Shown: positions 10,259-24,180, counted from the stretch's first letter. The stretch: DNA of 64,000 nt from Tolypeutes matacus (GCA_026826555.1 JAKSZT010053837.1:3620195-3684194); one strand, 5' to 3'. Notes: generated from the sequence alone by a model not told the origin. Translations and numbers: made by a program.

Positions 10259-12468
10259 GGGGTAGGATCTTAATGTAGTAACTAGACCTCCCACCCCTCA
10301 CAGCTTGTTGTAGAACCAACCCACAGTCCCAATGTGGATCCTTGGTCCCATTTATGGAGGGAGCAGAGTAATCCTCATGCACATACTGGGAACATGTATG
10401 GAATGTCTGTCCCAATCTGTCTGGTGGTGGCCAAAGGGACCTGCCATCCCAGAACTTGCCCTGTGTATAGAAGGCAGCACACAGAGTGTACCTACAGAAC
10501 ACTGTGAGAGAGCAGTCAAGTCATGCTGCCTGAGGCAGGATTTTGCTGGTTCTAGGACATACATTGCAGTGCCCAGGACTGTGAAGAAACTGTTTCCTAG
10601 GGAATAGGGAACATTCAGAACTATATAAAGGGAGAATTCCTAGAGTCACATGTCCAAGACATGTCCAAGACAAAACACATGTGCAGGAAGGATCAGGAGG
10701 CCCCTGTGAGCTGTTCTTTAAATTCATCATATGGATAACCCCCAAAGAAGAACACTTGCACAGGTCAATCTACAAAGACTGGTTAAAAGTGTTTTCTTTT
10801 TCCCTTTTCTTTTTTTCTTTTGGTTAGCTCCTGGAAATCAAGGAAACTTCTGTCATAACATTAACTAGATACAAGCCTAAGGAAGAGAAGCCTCAAAGTC
10901 TAAATTCCAGTGACAACACATATTAAAATATCAAAATGTCTAGGATCTGGGAATTCAGAAAAAAAAAAAACAGAAAAATATAAAAAGAAACAGTGAATGA
11001 TGACCCAGACAAAGGGAAAAACTTAAGGATTAGAAACCATCAATGAAGAGAACCAGACCTAGGACGTACAAGACAAAGACTTAAAAACTGGTCCTAAATA
11101 TGCTCAAAGAGCTAAAGGAAAACAAAGAACTAAAGGAAATCAGGAAAATGATAAATTAAAACAAAGAGAATATCAATAAAGAGATGGAAATTATTGAAAG
11201 GAACCAAACATCTAAAGACCACAGAAACAGAAAATAAAATTCCCTAGAGCGATTCAACAGCAGATTGGAGCTGGCAGAAGAAAGATTCATGAACTTGAAG
11301 ATAAGACAATTGAAATCATACAGCCTGAGGAACAGAAGGAAGAAAGAGTGAAGTAAAGTGAAGAGAGCCTGAGTTACATGTGGGATACCATCAAGAATAT
11401 CAATATATACATTGTGGGAATCCCATAAGGAGAAGAAAAAGATAAAATGCCAGAAAGAATATTCAAAGAAATAATAGCTTAAACTTCCCAAACTTAATGA
11501 AAGACATGAATATATACAATCAAGAGGCTCAATGAACTCCAAACAGGATAAACCCAAAAGGATCTATGCCATAGCATATTATAATCAAACTCTCAAATGC
11601 CAAAGATAAAGAGAGAATTCTGAAAGCTGCAACAGAGAAGCAGCATGCCACATCCAACAGAGACTTAATAAGATTAAAAGTCTATTTCTCAGACACCAAG
11701 GAGGTAAGGAGACAGGGGCAAGATATATTCTAAATGCTGAAAGCAAAATAACCTGCCAACCAAGAATACTATATCTAGCAAACCATCTTTCAAAAATGAG
11801 GACAAGATTAACATGTTCTCAAATTAAAAAAGAAAGAGATGAGGGAGTACATCTAAAGAGCATTCTGCAGGATGAAAGGAAAGCACAATAGACGATAGGT
11901 CAAAGCCACATGAAGAAATAAAGATCACTGGTAAGAGTAATGACAGGGGTAAATATAAATGCCAGTACTATTGTATTTTTGGTTCGTAACTCCACTTTTT
12001 ACTTTATACAGGATCTAAAAGGCAAATGCATAAAATTTAATGATAAATCAGTGGTTTTTGGACTCATAATGTATAAAGATGTAATTTGTGACAAGAATTA
12101 CATGAAAGTGGGTGGACAGAGGGATATAGGAAAAATACTTTAGGAACTAAACTATTGAAGTAAGTTGGTATCAAATAAAAGATTTTTATAGATTGAGGAT
12201 CTTAAATTTAAGCCCCATGGTAACTACAAATAAACTACTGGATAATATGCAGCTTAGAGACAGAAATTAGGGTTCAGGTTGACATTGGGGTTGGTAGAGG
12301 GAATGAGGAATAATGCATAATAGGTGTAGGTTTTCTGTTTGGGGAGATGGGAAAGTTTTAGTAATGCAAGGTGGCGAGGGTACTATAACATAGTGCTTAA
12401 TCCCACTAAATGGTATGCTTAGGAATGGTTGAGATGGGAAAGTTTATGTTATATATATGTTCCCACTA

Positions 12469-12495
12469 TAAAAAAAAAAAAAAAAAAAAAAAAAA
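12469..12495 (+). repeat. Poly-A tract inside half-LINE
   Basis: A run of about 27 A residues sits in the 3'UTR of the half-LINE. In copy 2 the equivalent position (about 59573-59590) is a shorter A/G-rich run. The tract has therefore expanded and does not mark an insertion end. Confidence 0.85.
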
Positions 12496-12704
12496 GAGCA
12501 ATGAAAGAGACAATGACAATTAAAAGCAATACATGATCCTGGGCAGGATCTTACAAAAGAGAGAAGGCTCAAAAGAACAGTCTAAGGACATTATGAAAAG
12601 ATTGGAATACAGACTGTAAGCTTTATATCAATGTTAAATTTCTTGAACTTGATAACTGCACATAAGGTGGTTACATAAGTGAATATCCTTGTTCAAGTAG
12701 CATG

Positions 12705-13151
12705 TGTGATGGTTAGGCTAATGTGTCAACTTGGCCGGGTAATTGTGCCCAGTTGTTTGGTCAAGCAAGCACTGGGCTAATTGTAATACAAGGACATTTA
12801 TGGACTTTAGTCATCAATGAGTTTACTGCATAGATGGCTGATTATATCTACATCAACCAGGGAGATACCGTCAGCAATGAGTGGCATTTTATCCAATCAG
12901 TAGAATGCCTTAAGGGAAGTGATTTCAGCATTCAGAGAGAATTCCCCAGCTTGTCTTTGGATAGCCAATGTCTCTCAGGAACTTATAAAGGACCCTCATC
13001 AGACTTTCATCAGAGCCCCTGGTTTGCAACCTGCCTGCGGAGTCTGGACTTGTGCATCCCCACAGTCATGTGAGAGAATTTTATAAAATCTCATACTATT
13101 TACAGATCTCTCCAGTTGATTCTGTTTGCCTAGAGAACCCTGACTAATACA
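12705..13151 (+). mobile_element. Solo LTR, ERVL/MaLR class
   Basis: It begins TGTGATGGTTAGGCTAATGT and ends CCCTGACTAATACA, giving TG...CA termini. The flanking 5 bp are GCATG (12700-12704) and GTATG (13152-13156), a target-site duplication with one change. A 5-bp duplication and the ending GAGAACCCTGACTAATACA fit ERVL/MaLR-type LTRs. It interrupts the half-LINE 3'UTR, whose uninterrupted form is seen near 59780. No internal sequence is present. Confidence 0.85.
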
Positions 13152-13595
13152 GTATGATATATACAACCTACACTCCAGTGTTCAGAAAATATATTGCTGC
13201 ATAGCTAGGTAAACAAACAGAAAGATAGATAGCTAGGTGGATTAGTAGGCTGATAGAAAGCTAGATAAAATGATGCAGCAAATGTGGCAAAATGTTAAAA
13301 TTGGTAGATATGGGTATCTGGCAGGATAGGGATATATTGAAGTTCTCTGTATGGGATATGTATTATTTTTATAACTATCTTGTAAGTTTGAAAGTATGTC
13401 AAAATAAAAAGTTCAAAAATTTAAAGAAAATTTATTTAGCATCTACTATATAACCTGTAGTAAATACTAAGGATATAGTGGTGAATGCAAAAGATGTGAA
13501 TGGTAGGCTCTAGTTGAAGCCAATAGCAGACCTGGGTCATAGAAGCTAACACTACAATTTTGACTTCCCAAGAGATGCACCAGCATATTACATTT

Positions 13596-14395
13596 ACTCC
13601 TTACGTAACAGAGTTAAACTCATTTATAATTTCCCTACACATGGCTCTTCTGCCCCTTTTATTTGAACCTATAATTAGCACTATATTTGTTAAATATATG
13701 TCCCAGAGACTTAAATCTTCGGTCTGTTCATATGACAGTTGAGCCGTGAATCTCAGCAAAGTTGCAGCCAACACCTACTCTCCAGTTCATTGGACTCACC
13801 CAGGACAACTAACTAAAGGATGATGATGGACAATGCCCATCCCAAAAAATAGAAAGTATCTATACCGGCAAGCAAGACAGTTCCTTCCATCTGCCCCATG
13901 GGATCTAAGCCTCCTCTCAATCAGAAACAGAGTACAAGACTGAGGAATGAACAATGGACTAAAGCAGACTTATTATTCTATTATAGACTTATTATTCTAG
14001 CAATGGAAGAACTTGTATCATTGATATAAAGGCAGTGGCCAACACAGGTTCTGAGGGGAGGGAGAGGGAAGAATAGGTGTAACATTAGGGCATTATGGGG
14101 ACATTGGAATTGTCCATGACATTGCAATGACGGATACAGGCCATTAAACATTTTGTCAAAACCTATAAAAGTGTGCAAAAATAAGGTCAACTATAGTCCA
14201 TGGTTAGTAGCAATGCTTCAATGTGTTCATCAATTGTAACAAATGTACCACACTAATGAAAGATGTTGTTCATGTGGGAAAGTGAGGGAGGAGGAGGGGT
14301 GGGGTATATGGGGATATCCTATAATTTTTATGTAACATATATGTAATCTAAGGGTTCTTTAAAGTAAAAAATAATATTTTTTAAAAAGTATATCA
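13596..14395 (+). mobile_element. Retroposed L1-3'UTR-like element
   Basis: It shares its sequence with 58300-59095: the TTCCCTACACATGGCTCTTC start, the CCATCTGCCCCATGGGATCT middle and the TATGTAACATATATGTAATC end with an A-rich tail. The family has no coding frame. It ends in an A-rich tail, and other copies have long TSDs, so it moves by L1-type target-primed reverse transcription. It is probably the long 3'UTR of a lineage-specific L1, copied with a truncated 5' end. Confidence 0.65.
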
Positions 14396-14475
14396 GTCAC
14401 AGAGTGAATTATTTTACCTATATTTTTGCTTCCTTATTATATAATTAAATATTACATGTGCTTTGCCCCATGCCA

Positions 14476-17400
14476 TTTTTAACAGGTTTATTGAAGTATA
14501 ATTTACATATCATAGAATTCTCCCATTTTAAATGTATAGTTCAGTGATTTTTTGGTATATTTATACAGCAATGGAACCATCACTATAAGGGAGTTTTAGA
14601 ACACTTCCATTATCCAAACGAATTTTCCTCATGCTGTATACAATCAACCCTCTCTCCCACCTCAAACCCCAGGCAATCATAATCTCTATAGTTTTCCCTT
14701 TTCTAGAAATTTTATATAAATAGAATTATACAATATATAGTCTCTTTAATCTTGTTTCTTTAATTTACATAATGGTTTTGAGATTCATCTATATTGTTAT
14801 TTGTACCAGACTTCATTCCTTTGTGTTGCTAAGTAATATTCTGTCGTATGGATATACCACATTTTACTTACCCATTCCCCAATTCATTAACATTTGAAAT
14901 GTCTCCAAATTTTTGCTATTATAAATAATGCTGCTATGAACATTCACACCCAGGTATTTGTGGGTCTTCATTTCTCTTAAGTAGATATCTAGGATTGGAA
15001 ATGCTGGATAGTATGGTAAGTAAACATTTAACAATATTAAGAAACAGTCGAACTGTTTTTCCAAAGTAAATGCAGCACTTTACATTCTCACCAGCAATGT
15101 ATAAGGATTTCACCTTCTCCATATCCTCATAAACACTAGATATTATCAGAGATTTTTGATAAGACATTCATAGTGGTATTTCATTGTGGTTTAAATGAGA
15201 ATTTCCAAGTAATAATGATGTTGAAGATCATTTCATGTGCCGATTTTCCATTCTTTGGTAAAATGCCTATTCAAATCTTCTCCCCATTTTTAAATTGGGT
15301 TATTATTGAGTTGTAAGAAGTATGCATATTTTCTGGATATGTCTCATCAAATATATGACTTACAAATATTTTCTCTCTATCTGTGGCTTGTCTTTTCATT
15401 TTCTGATAGTGTCTTTGAAGAGTAAAATCTTAAAACATTTTAATTTTGAAGAAGTCTAATTTATCAATTTTGTCATTATACATTGTGTGGGGTTTTTTGT
15501 TTATACCTGAGATATCTTTGCCCAACCTAGGGTCACAAAGAGTTTTCTCCTATGTTTTCTTCCAGAAATTTTATAGTTCTTTCTCTTACATTTAGATCTC
15601 CGGTCCACTTTGAATTAGTTTTTTGTGCACAGTATAATGTCTAAGTTCATTTTTGCTTTTTTGTCCCAACACAATTCATTGAAAAGTCTATCATTTCCTC
15701 CATTGAATGGCCTTGGGACCTTCTTTGAAAATTAGTTCACCAAAAATGTTAGAGATAATTTCTAGACTCTTTATATTTCTAGACACATAAAGTACATGTT
15801 TATATTTATGCCAATATCACAATGTGTGATTATTGTAGCCTTATATTAAGTTTGAAATCAAGAATTATAAGTCCTCCAACTTAATTCTTTTTCAAAATTG
15901 TTTTGTTTCTTCTAGGTTCTTTTAATTTACATAGAAACTTTAAGATCAACTTGTCAAATTCTACATTTTAAAAAAAGCCTGCCGAAATTTTGATATGGAT
16001 TGGGTTGAATCAATACCTCAATTTTGGGAGAATTGCCATCTTAACAATGCTGAGTCTTCCAATCCACGAAAATGGTTTATCTCTCTATTAATTCAGATCA
16101 TCTTTAATTTTACCCAGAAATGTTTAAAATTAAAGTGTTTTATAAAATATTATAAACCAGAAATGTTTTATAATATTTTAGTGTACTTATTCCTAAGAAT
16201 ATTTTTCTTTTTGACACTATTATGTATGGGATTACTTTCTTAAATTTATATATGTGTGTGTACATGTACAAAATTTTAGGGTTGTCTATGTACAAAATCA
16301 TAAAGGTCTTTCATTTTTTCCCTTGCTTTACCACACTGGCTTATTCCCAATCTCAGTGGGAAAGCTCTTGGTCATTCACAATTAAATATGATATTAGCTG
16401 TAGATTTTTCATACATTCCCTTTATCAGATTGATGAAATTCTTTCTATTCCTAATTTGTGGAAAGTTTAGCATGAACAGGTATTAGTTTGTGTCAAAAGT
16501 TTTTTCTGTGTCTGTTGAGATCATATAGTTTTTGTCCTTCATTCTATTAATATGGTGAGTTACATTAACTGATTTTTGGATATGAAGTCATTATTGCATT
16601 CTAGGGATAAATTCTACTTGGCCATGGTATATAATCCTGGTATATGTTGCTGGGTTCAATTTCCTAATATTTTGTTAAGGATTTCTGCATCTATGTCATT
16701 AGAAATTATTGCTTTGTAGTTTTCTTATGATATGTTTGTCTGGCTTTGGTATCTTGCTAATACTGACATAATATAAGAAGTTGTAAGGTGTTCCCTCCTC
16801 CTCTTTTTTCTGAAAGCATTTTGTAGGATTGGTATTATTTCTTCAGTAAATGTTTGATAAAATTTATTGAGCTTTTCTCTATGGAAAGATTTTTAATTAA
16901 TAATTCAATCTCTTTACTTGTTTCAGGTGTATTCTGATTTTCTAATTCTTTTAAAGACAGTTTTGGTAATTGGCATCTTTCTAGGATGTTAGCCATTTAA
17001 GTTACCTAATTTGTTGTAATAAATTGTTCATAATATTCCCTTCTAGTTCTCCTTAATTTCTGTAGGATCTGTTATGATGCTCCCCTTTCATTTCTAATTT
17101 TGTGAATTTGCATCTTATCTCTTTTTTTTTTGTCAGTCTAGCTAATGGTTCAACAATTTTGCTGATCTTTCCAAAAAAAACTATTTTGTGTTCATTGATT
17201 TTTCTTTATTGATTTACAGTTTTTTTCTTCACTTATGTCTTCTTTGTTCTTTATTATTTCCTTCCTTATACTTACTTGAAATTTGATTTCCTCTTATTTA
17301 TCTAGCTTCTTGAGGTGACACTTAGATTACTGATTTTATGTCTTCTGTCCTTTCTGAAAGAAGTATTTAAAGTTTTGTTTTCCTCTGATTATTGCTTTGG

Positions 17401-20395
17401 CTACATCCCATAAATTTTGAAATGTTAGGTTTTAATTTTCATTCCATTCAAGAAATTTTCTAATTTACCTGTGATTTCACTTTTGACTCACTGTTTTTCC
17501 AAAATTATGTTGCTGAAATTCGAAATATTTTTGAAATCCCAAATTGTTTTATGTTGTTTATTCCTTATTTAATTTTGTTATAGTCAGAAAACATACTTTG
17601 AGACTTGTCTTATGGCTTATACTATGGTTTATCCTGGAGAATGTTCATTGTGTACTTATTTGTATTCTGCTGTTGTTTGGTAGAGCATTCTACATATACT
17701 ATTTATGTCATATTGGTTGATTATGTTGTTTAAGACTGATAGTTTGTCTAGTTCTACTTTCAATTAATGAAAGAATATTGAAATTTCCTATTACAATTGT
17801 TAAATAATCTAATTATCCTTTAATTTTGTCAGTCTTTGCTTTAAGTATTTTGGAGGGCTGTCATTAAGTGCTAATATATTTATAATTGTTATTTCTTCCT
17901 AATGCATTGAAATTTTTATCATTATTAAATATTCCTCTTTGTCTCTAGTCTTCTAGTCTTAAAGTCCATTTTTTCATATATTAATAAAACTCCAGTTCTC
18001 TAGTGGTTGTTTGCTTAGTATATATTTTCCATCCTTTTACTTTCAATCTATTTGTTACTTTGAATCTAAACTATATCTCTTATAGACATATAATTGGATC
18101 TTACTTTTGTATCCAGTCTGACAATCTCTGCATTTTGATTGGAGTATTTATTTCATTTACAGTTAACATAATTATTTATAAAGTTGGATTTACATCAACC
18201 ATTTTGTTAATTGTTTTCTACATATTTTGTACCTTTTTTACTGTCTTATGCTATGTTAAACAAATATTTTAATGAAGAATTTTAAGTCCTCTGTTAATGT
18301 TTTAACTATAATTTTTAATTACTTCCTTCTTAATTCTTCTTAGGATACATCTTTAATGTATCATGATCTGCTTCAGATTAATAATGATGATTCCAGTAAA
18401 ATACAGCAACTTTGCTCTAATACAGTTCTACTTTCTACTTTCATCTTAGTACTAGCATTGTCATACACATTACATCTATACATGTTACAAACCCAAAATA
18501 ATAATGTTATAATTGTTTCAAGTAATCTTTATTTTTTAATGAAATTAAGAGAGAAAATATTATAGAAAGAATCCTTTCTATTTACTCACATATCTATTAT
18601 TTCAGTGTTCCTCATTCCTTTCTGTGGAGTCTAGTCACCACCTGATATCATTTCCTTTTAGTCTGAAGGATTCCCTTTAGGATTTCTTATATTGCAGGTC
18701 TGTTTATGTTTATCAGAGAATGTCTTTAATCCACCTTCACTTTTGAAAGATAGTTTTGCTGGATAGTAAATGCTTGGTTGACAAGCTTTTTAAAATTCTT
18801 TCAGCACTTTGAATATGCTCTTCCACTGTCTTCTGTACTCCATATTTACTGATGAGAAGTCAGCCATTAGTCATATTGTTGTTCTCTATACCTGATGAGA
18901 CATTTTTCTCTTGCTGCTTCAATACTTTGTCTTGGTCTCTGTCTTCTAGTGGTTGTTCCTATGATGGGTCTGCATGTGGATCTTTTTGTGTTTATTCTAC
19001 TTGGGGCTTATTGAGCCCCTTGGACAAGTAGGTTATGGTTTTCAACAAATTTGGGGAGTTTACAGTCATTATATCATCAATTTATTTTCCTCTTTCTCTC
19101 ACCTCTTGCTCCCCAGGTCTTACATTACAAGTATGCTGGTAAGCTTGACATTGTTCTACAAGTCTTTGAGTCTCTGTTCTTTTTTTTTCAATCTTATTTT
19201 CTCTCTAGTTAGATTCATAGTTCTGACTGATCTATCTTCAAGCACACTGATTCTTTCTTCTGACTTCTCAAACCTTTTGTTGAAACCATCTAGTGATTTT
19301 TTTTTTCATTTCAATTCTTGTACTTTCCAATTCTAAAATATCCATTTCATTCATTTTTATGGTTTCTATTTCTCTATTTATATTTCCTATTTGTTGAGTC
19401 ACTGTCATAATATGCTTTGTTTCTTTGAAAAAAAAATTCTTTTAATTCTTCAAATATATATGTATAATAACTGTTTTGATGTCTTTGTCTACTAAATCCA
19501 AACTGTTGGCCCACTCAGATTCAGTTTCTATTAGCTACTTTTGTACCTGAGCATGGATTTCATGTTCCCATTTCTTTGTATGTATCATGTTTTTGTTGAA
19601 AACTCAACATTTTAGATAATATATTGTAGAAAATCTACAATTGCTTTATTTACTGAATTATTTTTCTCGAGGCTTTTTTTTTTTTTTTTTTTTTGCAACT
19701 TGAATGAATTTAAACTGTAGAATCTGTCTCCCACATTATGTATAGCTGCTATGTCCCTGCTCAGATTTTGAAATTCTGTTTTTTGTTTTTCAGCTTGCCT
19801 CATTGGGGCTGACCTCCATGTTACTAAGATCTTAGTGGTCAGCTAAGGCAGAAGATTTAGGCAGAAGTTATGCTCAAAAATCTCAAGGCACAGGTACTTC
19901 ACCCTCTGCCAATCAATCTATGTATATATTGGGAAATGCATTCAGAATCCAGCTATTTCTTAAGCCTTCCTTGGCTCTTATTTTCCACTAGGTTATTTTG
20001 GTCTCCTAGGTTCATGTGCATAGTTTCCCAGCCAACCAGAAATGTGTGGAAAGATTATTGAGCCCTTCTATGGCCTTTCACTTCCAGAATCTCTCCCATT
20101 AAATTGCTAGCTAGTCAACTACTGGCTCCAACCAGAACCACACCCTCAGCCTAGCATATCTGTAGTATTACCCCATTTGTTTCCTATCAAGTTTGCCACT
20201 CTTAAATGACAAAGCCATGGGGTTTTTCCACCAGCCCCAAGTTGAGTCTGCAACTCAGGAAGCAAATATGATGGTTTTCATGGCCATCTCTGCTCAGGAA
20301 AAACTACAACTTTCAATGACCAACCTGGAAAGGAGGCATGAAAGTAGCCCCAAGCAAAAAAAAAAAAAAAAACTCCCAACTCCTACAGTTCTGCC
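14476..20395 (-). mobile_element. Nearly full-length old L1 (minus strand)
   Basis: Read on the minus strand this is a complete L1M-like element of about 5.9 kb. The 3' end is near 14476. ORF2 runs through about 15000-18300, with many stops. ORF1 and neighbouring sequence lie near 18600-19600, and 5'UTR-like sequence extends to about 20395. Landmarks such as CTGCTATGAACATTCACACC (3' end of ORF2), AATAATGATG-type linker and CACTTTGAATATGCTCTTCC appear in the expected order. The element is strongly diverged and frameshifted throughout, with no usable frame. Poly-T at 19676-19694 and poly-A at 20357-20374 are internal. Confidence 0.8.
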
Positions 20396-20479
20396 CTAAA
20401 ACTCCTGCAGATTTTTCAAAAATAAATACTTTTTAATTATTACCTGCCTTTAGTCAATTTACATGTCCCTGAAAATTGA
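20396..20479. other. Short unassigned spacer
   Basis: AT-rich sequence lies between the old L1 and an LTR-like stretch. Nothing was recognised. Confidence 0.3.
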
Positions 20480-20935
20480 AAATTGTGTCCAGTTTTATGC
20501 TTGATTTTGAAGAGAGGATTCTTCACATCACCATAACTGGAAATTCTGCTGACATGTAGCTTTGTAGTACGTCTCCCTAGAGGGACAAGAGTCAATTTCT
20601 TTGGCCCCATTGATGTTAGGTTTGGCCATATGGTTTATTTTATCCAATGGCATGTTAGCAAGGGTTTTAAATGTGCTTTCATAGTTTGGCTTGGCTCTTG
20701 CATTCATAGGGTCCATAATCAGAAGGACATACTTTGGATAGTAACTGGTCCTAGAACAAAGAGGTATGAAGCAGATTTATATCTAATCATTAGCCTGGAG
20801 CTCAGCCAAGTTCTTCCATGCCCTAACTGAAACTCATGAATAAGAAAATAAATATTTATTATTATAAGCAACTGAGATTTGGGGCATAGTTTGTTATACA
20901 GCAAGGTTGACTCATACATCTAGTTAATAATATAT
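20480..20935 (+). mobile_element. LTR-like ancient repeat
   Basis: The segment contains GATGTTAGGTTTGGCCATAT followed by a CCAATGG, and ends AAATAAATATTTATTATTAT then AAGCAACTGAGATTTGGGG. This order (GGCCATRTG, CCAATGG, an AATAAA signal, then a GCCACTGAGATTTGGGG-type end) is typical of old ERVL/MaLR-class LTRs. The exact family is not certain and no TSD was found. Confidence 0.4.
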
Positions 20936-22774
20936 AGTGTCCACACTAAACTGTTCCAGATCATCAATAAAACAAAGTAGGACATGCCCCACTTTGTACA
21001 ATCTGTTCAATGGATTTAAGTTGAGGGGCAGAGGGGCATAATGTCTAAATTACAAGCATATGAAATGCCATGGAGAGATAGCAGAGCAACTGGCATGGAT
21101 TTATCATGAAATTCTTCAGAGTCAAGAAAGAACAATGGACTTGTATAAGCCTTAAAAAGCCATTTACTTCTGAGGGTTATTGACAAAGAAGTAGAAAAAT
21201 ACATGAAAAATGCCAGTGTGTCTTTTGTGAGACTGATAGAGTAAATTTAGATCTAACTCAGCATTATTGTATAGACCAAACTGATGGTCCATTAGCAAAA
21301 ATGCATTCCAATATTTTGTTTTGATGTGGACACTGTATCTTTCATATATCACACACAACTTTTTGAGAAGTTTCAAGTCAGTTCAATTCAGCACACCTTT
21401 ATTGAATAACTACATTACATGGGTAGCACAAGGCATCCTAAAATCTCTCATTCAAATTGTAGCACTTACCAATAAATAGATGTTAAATGCCATGTAATAT
21501 GGGTCATAATAGATGATAATAGGTTATAGATGCCTGTGCATTAGGAAATAATACTCTCCTCCAGATTAAGAATGTTAACTTACAAATTGGATTTCTCACC
21601 AGCATTACAGGAATATATTGTCAGTCTTAGCATTGAGATAGTCCTTATATTGATGTACCACTGGAATGTGTGTATGCAGAGAATGGAAAACAGCAGGATA
21701 CTCAAGGAGCTATTGTATAAGAAAGCTGATGTTGGAAAATCACAAGCAAGGAGAGCAGGATAAATGCTATAAGAACATATTGAAGCACAGCATCCAGCAA
21801 TGCAACAGAGTTTTGGACTGCTGGGAAATAACAGCAGTACATAAAACAGCCCTAGCTGCAACTATAAAGAATGTGAAGAAAGCCTTCAGGTGAATAGCTC
21901 AACAACAATAGGCTACAGTTGCTAATGCAGGATCAAATTTCACATGTGCATAGTGCATTCCACATTTATCTGTTTTGTCACACTTGAACATAGCAATTGT
22001 GGCTTGGACCTACAACATCATCTTAAAAACAGAAACAAAGAGAATAATTCTAGCTATTGTCTATCATTTTGTTATATATTTTATATGGTTTTCTCATCAA
22101 TTGTATTTATCATTTCCATCGTCACTTGAAAATGCTCCGCATTCCAAGTTAATGGATCAGTAGGAAGACTTCTGGAAGCCACAGTTATTGCATCCATAAC
22201 TACTAATCCAGAAACCAAAAAGATTTCTGCCCTGCAAGGAAACCAGCTATAATAAAACTCATTGGACATTATCTACAGAAGGAATAGAGTGCTGGGCCCT
22301 AAGACCTCCAAGTCTGTTAAAGCTTATAGATTTCATAAGCTGCATGTCTGCTTTCTCTAGAAAATGGTTAGGTTTTCTTAAGTTACATTGGCTATCCATT
22401 TGCAATGGAAAGGGCATAAAAGTATACCTAAGAAGCAATAATAAACAAAAGACAGACAAATTACCAACTATAATCACACATCAACTGGTGGGGGTGGCAA
22501 ATTTATGTAAAAGCAATAGCCCTGTAAGCTTCATTAACTATGTGCATCACAATATAAAAAATCATGCTTGACAATGATGACACAGATTTATCAATAAAAT
22601 GCTATATTAAGTTGTTTTCTTTGATTAAGAAGATGCAAAAGTTTAGTAAATATAAGAAGACTTTCACAAAAATAATTAACACAGAAAACATGTTAATGTT
22701 TAAATGAATCTGGAAAGTATAAAAATATACAATAATCCATTGCACAAATATAGTCATTGCACAAATGACTATAG
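20936..22774. other. Unassigned sequence
   Basis: The region has no coding frame above about 90 codons and no recognised RNA gene. Around 21375-21440 a phrase like an L2/MIR end (CACACCTTTATTGAATAACT) is present, but it is too short to assign. The rest looks like ordinary single-copy intergenic DNA. Confidence 0.4.
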
Positions 22775-23103
22775 ATCACCATTGACCAGAAGTATTAATT
22801 CAAGCCACAAATGGAAGCCACATATCTAATTTCAAGTTTTCTAGTAGGCATGTTAAAAAGTTTTTTAAAGTGGTGAAATTAATTCCAATAATATATATTT
22901 AACCCAATGTATTCAAAATGTTGTCATTTCAACAAGTACTCAACATAATTATTAATGAGATGTTTACATTATTTTATTTATACTAAGTCTGTGAAAACTG
23001 CTATGTGTTTTATACATACAGTGCCTCTCAATTTGGACTAGCCACATTACAAGTGCCCAGTAGACACATTTGGCTAATGACTACCATATTGGACAGCACA
23101 GCT
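22775..23103 (+). mobile_element. hAT-type MITE remnant
   Basis: The right part reads CAAGTGCCCAGTAGACACAT, then CTACCATATTGGACAGCACAG. This is the end of a widespread mammalian non-autonomous hAT family whose left part has GCCACATATCTAATTTCAAG. The repeat at 37139-37364 is a shorter relative. The left end is ragged and the 8-bp TSD cannot be read. Confidence 0.6.
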
Positions 23104-24180
23104 GTAAATAAATGAAGCTTTACTGAAGAACTGAAATTAATGAAATCTGTGGCCACTATATTTCAATCCAACATTCAAAACCACTAGAAGAAATGCAGAT
23201 ATCAAGCCATGTTTCCTGGGCTTCCTCCTAAAATTATTGTGCAAAAGTTCTATAGGCAATGATAAAAGAATTTAGTATATATATCTGATAACCATTACTA
23301 AGACAAAATAAGCTGGCACTAACTCCTGATGGGGGTGGGGGAACAAGTCATAGATTCATTGAATTTTAGATTTAAGAAGAAACTTTTTCTGTAAAATTTT
23401 CTTGAACACTTAGAAATTAAGAGTAGCCTTTGATGCCATAGTCCTTTTCATAGCTGAAGAGGAATAAGGAGAATTTTGAATGTTTGAAACCATTTATATA
23501 GTCACTACTGAGTTTTATAAGAGTAGAAATCAACGTTCAAAACTGTAATTCTAAAATAATTGAATTTTCATATATTAATGTTCTAATCTATGTTTACATC
23601 ACAGTAAGAAAAAGTCTACTAAATAAATCTAATAAAAATATTAAAAAGTATAGCTTTTTCTAATTTGTACCAAATGTCAATTGATTTAGGGTCATTTGAT
23701 GTTTTAAATGATTTTTAAATCTTATGAAAACTTAAGATTAATATTTAATCATTATACTGTAATTTGGAACTATTAGACTACAGTTACATGTAGATGTCCT
23801 TGAACTTAATTTCACCCTTTTAAAAATAAAAATAAATGAAAAATCCTTAATGAAACATTAATTTCAAACTTTTCGTGCACAAAAGACGGGAAAAATAAAC
23901 AAAATGGTTCTTAAGGAAGTATGATTTTCTACATGTCCTGGTATTAATGACTTATGACCTGTGGAATTCCCTGTTCAACCTCCTCTCCTATAGAAAAAAT
24001 AAAGGGAACCCTAGTTTTCTCACTGGATGAGAACTAGGACAAGTTGAACAAAGCATTAGTTAAATAGGAAATGTAAGCCTAGGCCAGGGTAGATGGGTGA
24101 GAAGAGAAATTCTTAAATGTCAGATCCTAGAAAGAACAAATCTGGAATCTTAACCTATGATGTAGTCATTAAAAACCACT
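23104..24180. other. Unassigned AT-rich sequence
   Basis: No repeat family, RNA gene or convincing frame was recognised. It is strongly AT-rich between 23540 and 23900. Confidence 0.4.

Larger units (their letters stand above)
9886..13425 (+). mobile_element. HAL1-like half-LINE, copy 1 (5'UTR, ORF1, 3'UTR)
   Basis: The element begins with an L1-type 5'UTR and continues with a decayed ORF1 (about 11000-11900, containing GCCAAAGATAAAGAGAGAAT and GCATTCTGCAGGATGAAAGG). It then passes straight into a 3'UTR ending GTTTGAAAGTATGTCAAAATAAAAAGTTC. There is no ORF2. A second copy at 49000-60782 has the same ORF1-to-3'UTR junction, so the missing ORF2 is a property of the family. That is the hallmark of HAL1 half-LINEs. 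A SINE (10070-10258) and a solo LTR (12705-13151) are nested in it. Without them it is about 2.9 kb. Many stops make it inactive. Confidence 0.7.
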
